This document shows positions 42,500 to 55,224 of a stretch of DNA of 64,000 nt, one piece after another. Each line of letters begins with the position of its first letter. The first letter of the stretch is position 1. Both the position numbers and the translations under genes were made by a program. Origin of the DNA: Scolanthus callimorphus (Eukaryota; Cnidaria; Anthozoa; Actiniaria; Edwardsiidae); NCBI GenBank assembly GCA_033964015.1, contig CM066912.1, forward strand, positions 33,793,205 to 33,857,204, in the 5' to 3' direction. The notes under the pieces were generated by a model, which searched no databases, was not told the origin of the DNA, and was given only the letters and a program-made list of their open reading frames with translations.

Positions 42500-42890
42500 T
42501 TGATGGCTTTATGGTGTCCGCCATATGCGGACGCGTCTACCATCGTTGGTCAGGCCGAGACGCTTGAATTTGAATTCATTTGGCACGGTACCTTTTCTTC
42601 TCAACAAAACAGTACCACCAGTTCACTGAAGTATTGTGCCCCCCTCACGCAAAGAAGCTGCTATGATCGGGTCTTGGAATATTTTATTTTGCTTTGAATG
42701 TATAAGTAGCCGGTGGTAACACTGGTGGAAATCGGGCGGCTGCCGTCTTGGTTTTGAGAGACCTGGATCACATTTTGTTACGTTTCATTCTCGTTGCGAG
42801 AACTCTATCGGTCTTTCTGAGGTTCTGGTTGCAGAAAAACGGGAAGTCCTGGAATCTGGGACATTCTCTCAATGGCTGGCGAATACTCCA
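42500..42890. other. Intergenic, nothing recognised
   Basis: Between two repeats; a 65-codon plus frame at 42500-42697 has no recognisable content. Confidence 0.35.
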
Positions 42891-43502
42891 TAAGCGGCCG
42901 ACCATTTGACTTTTTTTAGGGGGGAGGGGAAATTTTGAAAAAAAAAATTCCTCCTCAAAATATTTTCACAAAACATTTTTTTCACTAAAATAGAATGTCA
43001 CCATGATCAAGGACTTAAGACAGGTTATTTTACAACTTCGAGCAACGTTTGGCCCAAAATACTGTTACTCAATTATTTCTATCCTAATTTGTAGAATTGT
43101 GGTTCACATTTCGAAATATCACAAAAGGCAGAGGACTGGGTTCGCGCCGCCACAGAAATAAGCGTTCAAAAATGGAAAAATTCTATAGAATCTATATAGG
43201 CTGTGATTGACATCACCATTTTGGGTGCGAAAAATACGTCTATCTGTAAAAACTAAAATTTATTTTCTCAGCTTCCTCTGGAAATTTTTTACCGGCGCGA
43301 TAATACACGTCGAACACTACCATTAAGATCTTTGAAGTGAGACTAGATTCAAAGCAGCAACTTTTTTTATTCCGATTAAAAATATTTTTTGCCGCTTTCT
43401 GGCAAAATTGCTCGAAGTTCTAAAAAATCTGTCTTAAAACAATTCTTTCACAGAATATCCCCTCCCCCTCCTCCTCAAAAATCAAATGGTCGCCCCTTAG
43501 CC
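42890..43502. mobile_element. Inverted-repeat element, about 610 bp
   Basis: Ends ggccgaccatttgactttt and, at the right, aatcaaatggtcgcccc, followed inwards by complementary ggggagggga and cccctccccctcctcc. The interior is AT-rich without a credible frame. Confidence 0.6.
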
Positions 43503-43789
43503 GATCAGAATTGCTCACTGAATGTCTACCGCCAGAACCTCCTATCAAGCGTCAAAACAAGGATACGGAGGGAGGTACGTGAAGTTACCATATGAAGCAC
43601 AGAGTGTACAGGCGCTCTTGAAAACTTTCTCGGTCTGAGCTTGGTCTCAGAGTACAATTTGTATATCCAACACATAACCTATATAATATGTATATAGAAC
43701 ACAGAGTGGGGAAGCAATTGTAGAATAGTGCAGATAATATCTAATATGTAATGGATGGGCGAGAATTTGGTACTAGGAACGGTTTTTCT

Positions 43790-44031
43790 GTAGGTACCGG
43801 AAACGATTGTATGCTGTGATAGCCACAGGCCGCCCAAGCCTGTTCGTCAGTATAAAAGATTTGACCAAAATCTTAAAAGTCACTTGAGTAATTATACTAA
43901 AACAGTTAGTCGCCTCAGGCTCCGTAAATATCGGCGAATAGTTTCATTTCAGAACATCCTCTGATACTGACTCGTGACGTTAAAAAACGATTTTAAATGT
44001 TCGAACGTCAAGTGAGCTCAGGTACCTACAG
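43790..44031. mobile_element. Small inverted-repeat element
   Basis: tctgtaggtacc and ggtacctacag bound a 240-bp segment. The arms are short, so confidence is modest. Confidence 0.45.
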
Positions 44032-44039
44032 AAGGAACG

Positions 44040-45180
44040 GAAGAAACCATTTAAAGGATACGTTGTGGTTGTAAATACACGTTTTAATTCTTCGTCCTGT
44101 TTAAGGCTGCCCGGTTTGCCGTCTGAGCAATCGTGTCCCCGTTTTGTGACAAAAAGAGAACAAAAAAGTGATGAAAATTTCCCAGCAAACCGTCTTGCAA
44201 AGCTGTGAGGTTTTGGGTTGACCGAATCGCTGTTGCTTTGTTGTAATAAGAGTATAAGATAATTTCATGTTCACTGAAAATACTACTCATTCGATGTTTT
44301 AATTCTACGACGAGGACACAATGACGAGTAGTGGGGACGCGGAAATTCAAATGAAAATAGTTCTATTTTTAGTACAAAACATGGACGCATATCTCATAGA
44401 CTCATTAGCCGTTTTAACACTAGAGGACGGAAAACTCGTCATGACGGGTTTTTCGTCTGACGAGTTTTCCGTCTGATATGAATTCGTGAATAGAATGAAT
44501 TCATATATAGACGGGAAACATCGTACATTTGTTCAAAGAACCTGGGCCTAGATTTGAGTGGTTACCTAGTACGCCCGCGGCGCCATGTTTGTTACCCACA
44601 ATTAATAATTCTCGAGCCCAAAAAAGTTTTTGGGTGAGACTATCAATCAGCAGGGTAGAAAACAGGCTCGATGATCGCAGAACGATACAAATAACGGCTG
44701 GAAATCGGTTGGTGATCAAACTATTAAAATTGCAAAACAAATGTTTGGGGCCCAAGAATTCTCAGGAGTTTCGAGAAACGGGTCCCGGACACACGGTTTT
44801 CGTTCTCAAAGCCTCCTCCCTCTTGGCAGTTGGTTCTTGCAGCAGCGGCCATATTGGTAGTACAGAACAAAAGGAAGTTTATTTGCTCCCTTTGTTCTGA
44901 TTAGGCAGCGAGGACGACGGCGTATCACCGAACTTCGTTTACTCGTTTCATATTTCTCCACATTCTGTAACTGTTTGAAATTCACCTTTGCATTTTAACA
45001 TTGATAGGAGCAAACACACATCTATCTGCAATCATGTCGCAAAATTACGACAAAATCGCCAGCCACATTCACGTTCTCATCAGACCGTAAAACGTAGCAG
45101 TTTCACGTCCTAGTTCAGAAGAAAACGGTTGAAATATATTTGATTTCACACATTTACACGTGCGCGCATTGTGTTTTGTA
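44040..45180. other. Intergenic, contains one perfect hairpin
   Basis: No gene recognised. At 44426-44473 GACGGAAAACTCGTC and its exact complement form a 15-bp stem with an 18-base loop. The plus frame at 44529-44900 (123 codons) and its antisense partner have no recognisable features. Confidence 0.45.
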
Positions 45181-45185
45181 ATTAA

Positions 45186-45369
45186 GCAATAAACGTACTT
45201 TCCGCGTGCTCTTTGGTTTCTTACAAACACGAGGGGGGTGTTGGGAGAACTGAGCAAAACTTGAAAGACACGAGCCGCAGGCGAGTGTCTTTCAAGTTTT
45301 ATCAGTTCGACCAACATTCCCCGAGTGTTTGTAAGAAACCAGAGAGCAAGCGGAAAGTACTTTTATTGC
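45186..45369. mobile_element. Foldback MITE, 184 bp
   Basis: gcaataaacgtactttccgc pairs with gcggaaagtacttttattgc, then ggtttcttacaaacac with gtgtttgtaagaaacc, then cttgaaagacac with gtgtctttcaag around the loop gagccgcaggcga. Confidence 0.85.
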
Positions 45370-45959
45370 TTTTAGAAAATAACATACACACGCGCGACAG
45401 CGTTGCGTGACAATCGTGTTTCTCAGGTCTCTTACAAACACGCCTTTTAACCAATCAGAATGCGCACATTCACCATATAAAATAGGTGTTATTTTCTAAT
45501 CAAGTGTATTGTTCTGTGCCGTTGTCGTCCTCGTTGTTCCATCGTCGTTTATTAAGGTCTCTATTAGCAACATGACTACCTCGTTGTTTGGTATTTTATT
45601 CGCAAAGGCATGATTGCAAACCAAGAATTGTTTCCAAATGTTATTAAAAATAAGTGTTCCGGTGACGTTTGAGAGCATGACAGGCTGTCAGTATCCTATG
45701 AAATCGGGCTTAGCAATTATGGATATACACATTTTATTTTGAACCATCTTATTTTAATTGTAAAAGGCATGTACTACTGGTTAGTCTAGAAAAAAGAAAC
45801 ACAGAAAACTGAGTAGTTGTTATAGTATGATTAAAATCTATCAACACAAAGTGTATCTCTGTTTTTTTATTCTCGTACCCTGACGAGACTGAGGTAACAA
45901 CCAATGACGCATGTGCGAGCTTTCTACTGGCAAAGTCAACCCAGAGCTCCCCCCAACCT

Positions 45960-46460
45960 CGTCCCCAGGGTCTTCTCGGTCGTTTTTCAAAATGGCGGTT
46001 AGCTCAGAGAAGACAATGGGGGAGGCTGAGTCACGTGACTATTGTTTGAGGACATGAGAACGAGATTTGTCCTTTGTTTCGAAACGGTCATGTGACTCAG
46101 CCTCCCCCGGCTCGTATTCGCGGGAGAGGCTCTGGTGACAGCCATTGACGCATGCGCGAGATTTAATACAGAGCCCCTGAGAGAAAAATCTTTCAGCGCA
46201 TGCTCCAATGATCAAAATCAGCCAATCAACGACGGCCCTCAAATGGATGTCCCCAGAGCCTCCCCCTGCGAGCAGATCAGACGAGCCGGGGGGCTCTGGG
46301 TACGAGAATGACAGAGCCGTTGAGATTTAATACAGAGCCGCTGAAACATACCTACAGACGTACCAAAAAAGGTATAAAGACGATTTCCTAAATAAAGAAG
46401 TTTTGCAAAGTCGAAAAGTGGACAGTTTTTGGTGTAATTTTCTTGATATAATTTGAGCAT
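45960..46460. repeat. Cluster of dispersed repeats
   Basis: An inverted pair (gggggaggctgagtcacgtg at 46020 and catgtgactcagcctccccc at 46089) is followed by a copy of the gcatgctcc...aatcagccaatca...ctcaaatggatgtccccaga family (46190-46310) and a diverged family A copy (46350-46450). Confidence 0.65.
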
Positions 46461-46500
46461 CAGTGAAATACGCCAGAATATGGGTCTCCGCTCCTGTTGT

Positions 46501-47740
46501 AGCCTATCTATCTAGCCGGCTCTCCAGTGGGTTTTCTCGGATATTTGATTTGTTTGGTGCGCGGGATTCCTGTGTCGCGGGGGGAAGTAGCCTGCTAGCC
46601 GGCTCTCCAGTGGGTTTTCTCGGATATTAGATTTGTTTGGTGCGCGGGATTCCTGTGTCGCGGGGGAAGTAGCCTGCTAGCCGGCTCTCCAGTGGGTTTT
46701 CTCGGATATTAGATTTGTTTGGTGCGCGGGATTCCTGTGTCGCGGGGGAAGTAGCCTGCTAGCCGGCTCTCCAGTGGGTTTTCTCGGATATTTGATTTGT
46801 TTGGTGCGCGGGATTCCTGTGTCGCGGCGAAGTAGCCTGCTAGCCGGCTCTCCAGTGGGTTTTCTCGGATATTTGATTTGTTTGGTGCGCGGGATTCCTG
46901 TGTCGCGGGGGGAAGTAGCCTGCTAGCCGGCTCTCCAGTGGTTTTCTCGGATATTAGATTTGTTTGGTGCGCGGGATTCCTGTGTCGCGGGGGGAAGTAG
47001 CCTGCTAGCCGGCTCTCCAGTGGGTTTTCTCGGATATTTGATTTGTTTGGTGCGCGGGATTCTGTGTCGCGGCGAAGTAGCCTGCTAGCCGGCTCTCCAG
47101 TGGGTTTTCTCGGATATTTGATTTGTTTGGTGCGCGGGATTCCTGTGTCGCGGGGGAAGTAGCCTGCTAGCCGGCTCTCCAGTGGGTTTCTCGGATATTT
47201 GATTTGTTTGCCGCGTCGGATTCCTGTGTCGCGGGGGAAGTAGCCTGCTAGCCGGCTCTCCAGTGGGTTTCTCGGATATTTGATTTGTTTGGTGCGTCGG
47301 ATTCCTGTGTCGCGGGGGGAAGTAGCCTGCTAGCCGGCTCTCCAGTGGGTTTTCTCGGATTTTTGATTTGTTTGGTGCGCGGAATTCCTGTGTCACGGGG
47401 GGAAGTAGCCTGCTAGCCGGCTCTCCAGTGGGTTTTCTCGGATATTTGATTTGTTTGGTGCGCGGGATTCCTGTGTCGCGGGGGGAAGTAGCCTGCTAGC
47501 CGGCTCTCCAGTGGGTTTTCTCGGATATTTGATTTGTTTGGTGCGCGGGATTCCTGTGTCGCGGGGGGAAGTAGCCTGCTAGCCGGCTCTCCAGTGGGTT
47601 TTCTCGGATATTTGATTTGTTTGGTGCGCGGGATTCCTTTGTCGCGGGGGAGGTAGCCTGCTAGCCGGCTCTCCAGTGTTTTTTTTTCGGATATTTGATT
47701 TTTTGGGGGCGCGGTCTTCCTGTGTCGCGGGGGGAAAGAA
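46501..47740. repeat. 82-bp minisatellite, about 15 copies
   Basis: The unit contains agcctgctagccggctctcc, agtgggttttctcggatatt and ggtgcgcgggattcctgtgt. Unit starts at 46589, 46671, 46753, 46834 and 46917 give periods of 81-83. Variation is mainly in a G run (gcgg...ggaag) and a few single bases, so homogenisation is recent. Right after the array, 47745-47772 carries parts of the unit in reverse (gacacaggaatcccgc, aggctagcaggcta). Open frames on the minus strand are artefacts. Confidence 0.95.
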
Positions 47741-47864
47741 TTGACACAGGAATCCCGCAGGCTAGCAGGCTACAACCGGAGCCGAGACCCTATTTTATGT
47801 AGGGCTAATTAGCCTGCGGTGCCCAGATAATCACCACGCGCGCGGAAAGGTATCACAGATCTGT

Positions 47865-48000
47865 CTATCATACCATCATGTCATAGACGGGCCTATCATC
47901 ATACCATAGACTGACCTATCATCATACCATAGACTGACCTATCATCATACCATAGACTGACTGACCTATCATGTCATAGACTGTCCATACATCATCATAC
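47865..48000. repeat. Short tandem repeat of catcataccatagactgacc
   Basis: Four to five imperfect units of about 27 bp. Confidence 0.8.
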
Positions 48001-48351
48001 ATCATGACAAGTTCAAGCGTATCCTCCGTCGCTCGAAAGCAAGTTTGGATTTCTTGCTACACAAGGCAGATAGTAGCAGTTTGCGTAAGCATGTATGCTG
48101 AGTGAAAAAAGCCGTACCTTTTGCATCCATGAACGTTATTGATGTCAAAGTTTTCCTAGAGTCGATCCTAGAGTACTGTAATGTGACATAACAAGGCTGA
48201 AGACCGAAGTGTTGCGTGACTGCAACTGCTGACTGAAACGTCATTTGACCGCAGGCGGATGTGGAGATCTTCCTAGTTTCAGGTTTCAAATCAGTTGTTC
48301 TAGATCTCAAGGAAGAAAGAAGAGTTGGTACAGCTTTGGGAGTTCAGCGCA

Positions 48352-51300
48352 ATGTTTAGCTGGACAAGTCGTCCGCCTGAAATGAAGCAAAGCTACAGCT
48401 CTTTGGTATCTGTTGGAATCGAAGATGGTTCTGCATTTGAAGGTCGGTATTCACTCATTTGATATCTTTCTGTCAAGTATAAAAATACGTTGATATTTCG
48501 CGTCAAATGAGAACACAAGCATGGACAAGAATTTGCATCTGAATAAATCTGCATTCCTATAGGAACGCACATAATTTTTTTATCAATATTCGCTTAGAAT
48601 TTCTGTATCGCGATCTCAGAATGTGGTTATTTTGTCTTATCACTCAATTGATATGACAGGCTAGCGCAAATCGGCTCCTGAATTTCCTCAATCATCTTAT
48701 TCAAGCATGCAATAATCGCTCGCTAAGTATGGCCCAAAGTGGCATCCTTTTTTTTTGGTTAAATAGAGGGAGAGGCTAGTAGAACCGAAAATACATGAAG
48801 CACCAATTCCGTTGGTATTTCTTGTTACTCGTTTCCCATTATGTAATGTCTAGTGTGAAATATTTGTTAGTTCCTCTTTTGGCATGCGTGACTAACCAGG
48901 TCACGTCACTCAATGTCAAACGAGTGTGTGCATTTATCTCCGACAAAGGCGTTACTTGATTGTGTCAATGCGAACCCTTGCGTGACGCGGCCGGATAACT
49001 GTGTAGATATTTCCGGGTTCCTGGGGGCAAAAACAAAGATGGCGGCCAACCATTCTCGAACCCAGAGCTCCCCGGCTCGTAACCTCGCGTGGAGGCTCGG
49101 GTGACATCCACTGACGCATGCGCGAGATTTTATACAGAGGCGCTCAACCTCGTAACCAGAGCCCGTCATCTTTTGGCCAGCGGCAAGATTCAGGGCCCTG
49201 GGTGAATCCGATTTGTGAGCATGCGTGGTAGGTCAAAACGTAACGAACTTTCATACAACAATCAAACCGGAAACCCAGAATCTGGGTTTTAAAAAAATCG
49301 ATTCCCCCAGAGCCCTGAATCTTGCCGCTGGCCAAAAGATGACGGGTTCTGGGTACGAGATTGATAGGCGCTGAGAGACAGACCTTTGAGAGCATGCTCC
49401 AACGCTCAAAATCAACCAATCAGCGACGGCCCTCAAATGGATGTCCCCAGAGCCTCCCCTGCGAGCAGACGAGCTGGGGAGCTCTGGGTAGAGAATGGCG
49501 ACCAACACGAACAGACAAGTTTTGACGAACGTTTTGACAATAAGGGTACGAAATAAGCTAGGAAAACATCTGGAATTCCAAATATGGTTAGTAGAAACTT
49601 CCATATAAGGAAATTTTGGAAATCGACACATTTCAATCTGAACTATCTTGCCTTCTTGAGTCGATTCTTGATATGTTTGCTAGTCTGCGACTGGCTCTCC
49701 AGTCTGTTTTTTTTTTTCCCCTATATTTTTGGATGTTGGATCATGAATGGGTGATATCTTCTCAGGACCTCAAACTTGCGATAAACAATTATCTTTTACT
49801 CATAACAAAGCATCCTACAAACTCACATGGCAGTGCCAACTCGCGCGTGCGCAGTAACAACATCGGGAAGAATCGCGCGTCATTGAGCTTAACTTGCATC
49901 TCATTACGCGGCGGTAAAATTCAAATTTGATTCATTATACAGACCATATTACAAAGAAATCGGCCAAATCACGCAAACTAGCCTCTACATTTATCAAGTT
50001 TTCGAGAAATGAGGAGCCCTTGTAAGAATTCGACATATCTAGGTAGCTAGTTTAAGGAACACACAAGGCAAACCTCTAAAGAAATAGAATATCCGCGCTT
50101 CAGAAGTGGTCGCATTTTGAAGGTATTCACAGGCCAATTTTTATCTGATTTTATATGGTATTTCAAGTTCGTCTAGAAGTTCGAGAAAATGTTTTGGAAA
50201 CAAAACTACCTACAACAATTCGACAGGTTCCAGCATACTGAACCACGTTATAAGAACACATATGCCAAGTTTCAGGGATAAACAACTCTTTAAAGTGGTC
50301 GCATTTTCTCCTTTAAATTTAACCCACCGTAAAACTCTCTACACCAACTCGACAAGGTGATTTAAATAATCGCGCTCGGCCGAGTTATCCACGAGAGCAC
50401 ATGAACAAAAGAATTCTCGCACATTTTATAGTTCGTTCAAAACTCGGCGGAGCATGACATGATTTTTCTTGGTTTTTGCATCTGATTAACGCACACAAAA
50501 GAGAGACGTCAAACACAATGGGATTCTTCCCGATGAATCTAGTTACCAGACCTCCGTATACACACTACAGGGCTGCTCCTGCTGCATGCTACAATCAAAT
50601 GCAACCCCCCCCCCCCCCCCTAAAATTTCTAATGGTCCATCCCTTATGAAATCGATTTTAGGGCTGTCAAAACTTCAAGCAATATTTTTAAACTACTGTC
50701 TATGAATTATTGTGTCTATGTTGAGCAAAATTTACTGATGGCGCACTTGGTCTGCCATTCTCTTCCCTGCCTCTTTCAGTGTTGGCTGGAGAACTAGGCC
50801 GCTTGTTCAGCTCATCTGGCAACATTGAAAGGGCGAAGGGAGAGAGAAGGGGATGCAAGTGCGCCAACGTTTTGCATTTCATTGCAGTAACATAACGACC
50901 GCACAGGATCACGGTTGGTAGACTGAATATTTTAAAAAGGCGGGTTTTTTTTCTCATAGGAATCAACACAGTATGTTTTTCTTCTTCAATCAATCAATTA
51001 TTTTAACACAGAATCTTTTCATAAAAATTACATAGTAAGAATATGCTCTTCCAAAGAGCTGTGTGTTATTAAAAACTAACTAACTATCTATCTATCTATT
51101 TATATATATTTGAATTATAGGGATTTTTGCTTCATAGCATTTCACGGCATTCTTTATAGAAGCCTTCACCTTGACAACACATGGTTTGCTAATATAGATG
51201 TTCGTTAAATTCCTGTAAATGTGTTTAGATCACCTTTACGCCATCGCGACGGAAGCTGAACTGATACAACGAAATCTGCGCATTAAAGTTAATTACCTGT

Positions 51301-51473
51301 TTTTATACTCTACATTGAATTTTATCCTGAGATCAAATTCAAAAATCCTCTTTCTTTGTAAGTGTGTGTTGAAAATCCCCGACGCTGAATCCCTACCTGT
51401 CTGGCAGGGGACTATTCAAGAACTTGAACAGTCACTTTTCGTGCACAGAGCATGGAAATGTCTTCACCGATAG
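48352..51473 (+). CDS. Candidate three-exon gene, 86-residue protein of unknown family
   Basis: Exon 1 (coding 48352-48442) reads MFSWTSRPPEMKQSYSSLVS then VGIEDGSAFE and ends at GAAG|GTCGGT. Exon 2 (51229-51287) begins after gtgtttag and reads DHLYAIATEAELIQRNLRIK, phase 1 matching exon 1. Exon 3 (51363-51473) follows a 75-base intron (GT...AAG) and reads CVLKIPDAESLPVWQGTIQE then LEQSLFVHRAWKCLHR and a stop. Exons 2 and 3 share a frame, so the short intron may be retained. Composition is protein-like and amphipathic, with a likely helical C-terminal half. I do not recognise the family. The first intron (2.8 kb) holds dispersed repeats. Weak points are the non-consensus donors. Confidence 0.42.
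49050..49500. repeat. Dispersed repeat cluster in the candidate gene's intron
   Basis: Contains gacgcatgcgcgagatttta, an inverted pair (cccgtcatcttttggccagc at about 49163 and its complement near 49327), and a copy of the aatcaaccaatcagcgacgg...tggatgtccccagagcctcc family shared with 46.2 and 15.1 kb. Confidence 0.65.
49660..51180. other. Intronic or intergenic, nothing recognised
   Basis: AT-rich sequence with a C13 tract near 50607 and a tatc microsatellite at 51080-51105. The minus frame at 50700-50993 (97 codons) has no recognisable features. Confidence 0.4.
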
Positions 51474-51479
51474 AAATAC

Positions 51480-52940
51480 GTTTACAATGTCAAAAGTGTA
51501 TCTCTAGACTATTAAGACTTGGTGGTCTGTCACAGAAGATATGTCACAAGTCGTTTACGTGAAACATTCACTAGCTGGTCGTCATTGCGGCTGTCTTATT
51601 ACTAAAAGAAGATGCAGTCACATTTAGCTGTGGCAAATCTCGTACGAAGACCCAGTACCGTCGTCGGCTGTGGAACCGTCGCTCTGGCAGTAGGTGGGTT
51701 TGTTAACCTTCTGTCAGAATTCTCTTAGTTCCTATTGGCAAATAACCCCGCATCTTCTGTTTCTAACGGAGCTTTATACACCCTTGGGCTGTGAGGCCAA
51801 ACTAATCCAACACTCAACCTATTCGTTCGTTCTCCTAAGCGCCAAATTATCGGCGACCTCAGTAGATACTCAGCAACTTTCAAATCAGCTCATAGCAATG
51901 GCTTAAAAGATAGCATTTGGGAAAATTAGAATCATTTTACACGAGCGGAACGTTGGTTTTTATTACGCATCTTTTTTCACGTAAATTTTAACAGCTTTTC
52001 TCACAGTTATGTTTTCACTTGGAAAACGCTACAAATGCATTGAACAATAGCGAACGTTAAACATCGCTGACATGCATTGAAAAAATATTTACCGAGATTC
52101 GTCGGATTCAGAAGGCTCGTTCATGAATTGTTGAATCAAATCTTATGAACTGAACCTACTTCCCTTGAGCTCAACACTGGGATTAATTAATTTAATTAAC
52201 TCAACCTGCTTTTATACCACGCCGAAAAGAAAAGCTATTTGTTCCTCAGTTTTGCATCATCTATCCCATCGTCATACCTTGCAAGCAACATTTTAAGTTA
52301 TTTTCCGTCATTTCAGGACATAAGTTTGAAGATTTTTTTTTGTGTTTCACTTTTAATTGATGACACTTGTTATTTAGATTCTCGAATAATTTTAGCTTGA
52401 TAGCATATATAGTACGATTAATCGAGGAATGCGGTTATTGTTGTGATTTTGCCTGTTCGCCTATTAAACTTAGTAGAACCTTGTCAATTCTAATTTTAAC
52501 GTAAACGAAAATATCCTCGTTTTCTTGATTGTAACAGCATTGTGTTCTAGTTATATGAAGCATATTCTATACTGATTTCAATGCCATATATTTGTACTTG
52601 ACACTATGAGCTGGTCCATTACTAATGTTGAGATCAAGTGGTATAAAAAAATCATATTTCAACTCCAATTTTCTGGATTAGAGAGCAGTTGTTGATCTGA
52701 TGTTGCTCCGTTTCCTTCATAAACGAACATAGTTTAACATTTCAAATTCTATAACATTCAACTCTGTTCTCTGCAATTATATTTTAATTACTGGCTAATA
52801 GTTTCTGCGCGTAGATCCTTAGTTCCCCGCCCTTTATTCAGTCTCGCAATTTTCCACTGAATTTCTCTTGCATGTGTCCAGGCAACTGGTTTCCTTTTTA
52901 AATTATATATAACTTTAAAATTTTCGTTAATAATCCTCAG
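51480..52940. other. Intergenic, nothing recognised
   Basis: AT-rich; no credible coding frame, RNA gene or strong repeat. Confidence 0.4.
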
Positions 52941-52945
52941 AAAAA

Positions 52946-53224
52946 CTAGCCTGAATTCATCCGTCCCTTCGCTCTCACACGTGCTGCTTGTTTGGGGGAT
53001 ATTTGTCGAACAAACTGTTTAAAATATTGCGCGTTGCATTCTGGTAGTTGTAGAAGACGGTTTGGAACTTGTGTCAAGTGAATGTCGTTTTCGCTAACTG
53101 CACATGGGAGGACTGGGTCGAGTCGCGTGTGGTCTAGCTGTGGGCTTTCTGACGTGGTTACCAAGCTAAAATCGATTGTGACAAAACAACATGACCTCGA
53201 ACTTAAAATGAGGATTATCATCAA
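52946..53224 (-). CDS. Possible terminal exon, unknown protein
   Basis: A minus-strand frame reads SPQLDHTRLDPVLPCAVSEN then DIHLTQVPNRLLQLPECNAQ and ends ARVRAKGRMNSG before a stop. An acceptor-like tttag precedes LVTTSES. Composition is more protein-like than the surrounding frames and resembles a disordered C-terminal tail, but no upstream partner exon was found. The 5' end overlaps a tandem 28-bp repeat (aatgaggattatcatca). Confidence 0.22.
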   Translation of the reverse strand: MMIILILSSRSCCFVTIDFSLVTTSESPQLDHTRLDPVLPCAVSENDIHLTQVPNRLLQLPECNAQYFKQFVRQISPKQAARVRAKGRMNSG

Positions 53225-53299
53225 TTGTTAAATGGCCTTGAAATGAGGATTATCATCATTTGGGGGACATGACTATATTATTATTATCTTCGTTCTATT

Positions 53300-54230
53300 A
53301 AAAACATAAATAGAACGAAGATATGTATATAAATGAACATCATCCAAAATAGTCCGAACCAAAAAAAAAATCTTGCGCGAAAAATCGTCCCCTGTGCCAT
53401 GTTACACGGCGATCGGTTTTTAGCGCAACATTGTTACGCGAAAAATCGACGTTGCGTGTTTTCGGCCGTGTTTTCCAGCCTGAGGTTGTTTACAATTTAG
53501 TATCATGTTTTAACAACAGAAGAACAGCAAATAAACAGTTGGGGGTGACGATTTAAGAATTGTAAATTTCTTCATCTTTATCAGTTATCTGTTTATTTTC
53601 AGGGGATTTGGCCGTTTTGTGTTTTATTTTTTTCAATTGAAGAGGATATTGCGATTTGTTTGTTTAACCAACATTCTTATGGGGACAGTTTGAACAGAAG
53701 CAATGACCACTTATTTATGTAATTTCATTTGAACGGATAATCATTGGGTTGTAGTTTTGGTATTGTTTTCTGTTATCGTTGTTTTATATAATAAACTTCA
53801 GTGTTTTACACAAATTTATGCCAGTGAGAAATTTCGTATCTCAGTACACGTGAACATACGATAGTATCTTATCTTTTAACTATTTAGATACTTTATTACA
53901 TGATCTTGTATATATAAAATTATTGTAAAGCGCTTTGGATCCGTAAGAGAAATGCGCTATAAAAATTAACTTTTTATTATTATTGTTATTGTTTATATAA
54001 GCGTATACCTGGATAACAGTTATATTTTTATTAGCCGGTAAATTCCTTGCTTATCTATTCTTCATTTTGAAACAGTATTCCATTTGTCAGGCAAATTAAT
54101 TCCATTGTTTATATCTCTTCTTTATTTTGAAATAGCCTTAAAGTTTTGAGCGCATTTTGTGGTTTTGTTTCGCTTATTTCTAAAGTGTTAACGCGTTTTA
54201 GACAGCGAACTTCAACAAAAAAGAACTTCT
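53300..54230. other. Intergenic, with a retroelement-like tail
   Basis: Bases 53928-53995 (tgtaaagcgctttggatcc, gcgctataaaaatt, then ttattattg repeats) resemble the 3' tail of a SINE or LINE. A shorter version lies at 62449-62475 and a reversed one at 57160-57225. Nothing else is recognised. Confidence 0.5.
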
Positions 54231-54244
54231 TGTGGCGTGTGGAT

Positions 54245-54545
54245 AAGAAATATTATTATACATTGTACTCACTATCTCGATTCTGATTGGCTAAGAGCGC
54301 GCGCTTTACTTTGGGAATCACGCACTTTGAGGGCCCCAAGATATCAGTATGCTGATACGCGCGCAATGCATCATGGGACTAGAGCACTTTCCCTAAGTAA
54401 CAAGGCGCTTGTGTAAAATAAACTGCTGACAGAAAGAAAAGTATTTTTACTGAATCAATGTATAATAAACAATGTCTCGCCAAGTGGAATCAAGCTCGGC
54501 CCCCACGGCCTCTCCTGATTCCACTTGTCATTCTGGAGATCACAA
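54245..54545 (+). repeat. Dispersed repeat, copy 1 of an inverted pair
   Basis: Contains ctgattggctaagagcgcgc, gcaatgcatcatgggactag, aaggcgcttgtgtaa and tactgaatcaatgtataat. The same order occurs in reverse at 56645-56880. A foldback (caagtggaatcaagctcgg ... ctgattccacttg) follows at 54480-54528. Confidence 0.75.
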
Positions 54546-54549
54546 AAAC

Positions 54550-55220
54550 CTCATCCAATAATTGCTTGAATTCTCCTTTTCATGGCCAGTATTGAAGTAC
54601 TGTATGTTGAAATCAGATAATTCGTAATTCTGCTGATTATTTATTTTAACTTTCAAAACCAATTGGCAAAGAATTATGAAACCACAAATAATGTTTGAAA
54701 ATCTCAATTCAACACAGATTTATTGGTGTGTTTTGAACAATTACGCTTATTCGATAAAACCCCAGCGGCGTAATTTTTTATTATATTTGCTCTGCCGTCA
54801 GTCAAAACAAGCCTGGAACTTCTAAGCTATTGAACATTGAATTTTTTTTTAATAAATTTTGTTTCATTAGTTTTTGTTTGGTTTTCTTTATCTTGGTTTC
54901 TCTTTTGACGCAATAGTTGGTTGTTTTCTGTCTATGGGCTACATGGGTTCTTCTGTGGTCCATTCCATTTAGACAAACACAGATACAAGTGGATAATCCC
55001 CCGCAACGCTTGACCCTCAAACATGGGCAAACAAGCAGCAGTTGGTTTATGTTCTCACGCCTTAAACCGTTAATTAGTTTCTCGAAATGAATGACAGGTA
55101 ACGTCAGTTAAATGTACCCAAACAACCTTATTACATCTATTAACGTGTAACCTCTTGAAGGACATTGCCTCTGCTGTAAAACCAATCTTCACAGGAAAAC
55201 ACAGTCCTGTCTAGAAGTTC
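54550..55220. other. Intergenic, nothing recognised
   Basis: AT-rich. A minus frame of 72 codons at 54802-55020 is not credible. Confidence 0.35.
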
Positions 55221-55224
55221 AACC

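Noticed and set aside
47085..47396. Minus-strand frame of 103 codons with repeated NQISEKPTGEPASR
   Set aside because: Product of the 82-bp minisatellite.
46501..47740. CRISPR-like array
   Set aside because: Units are contiguous without unique spacers and the host is eukaryotic.
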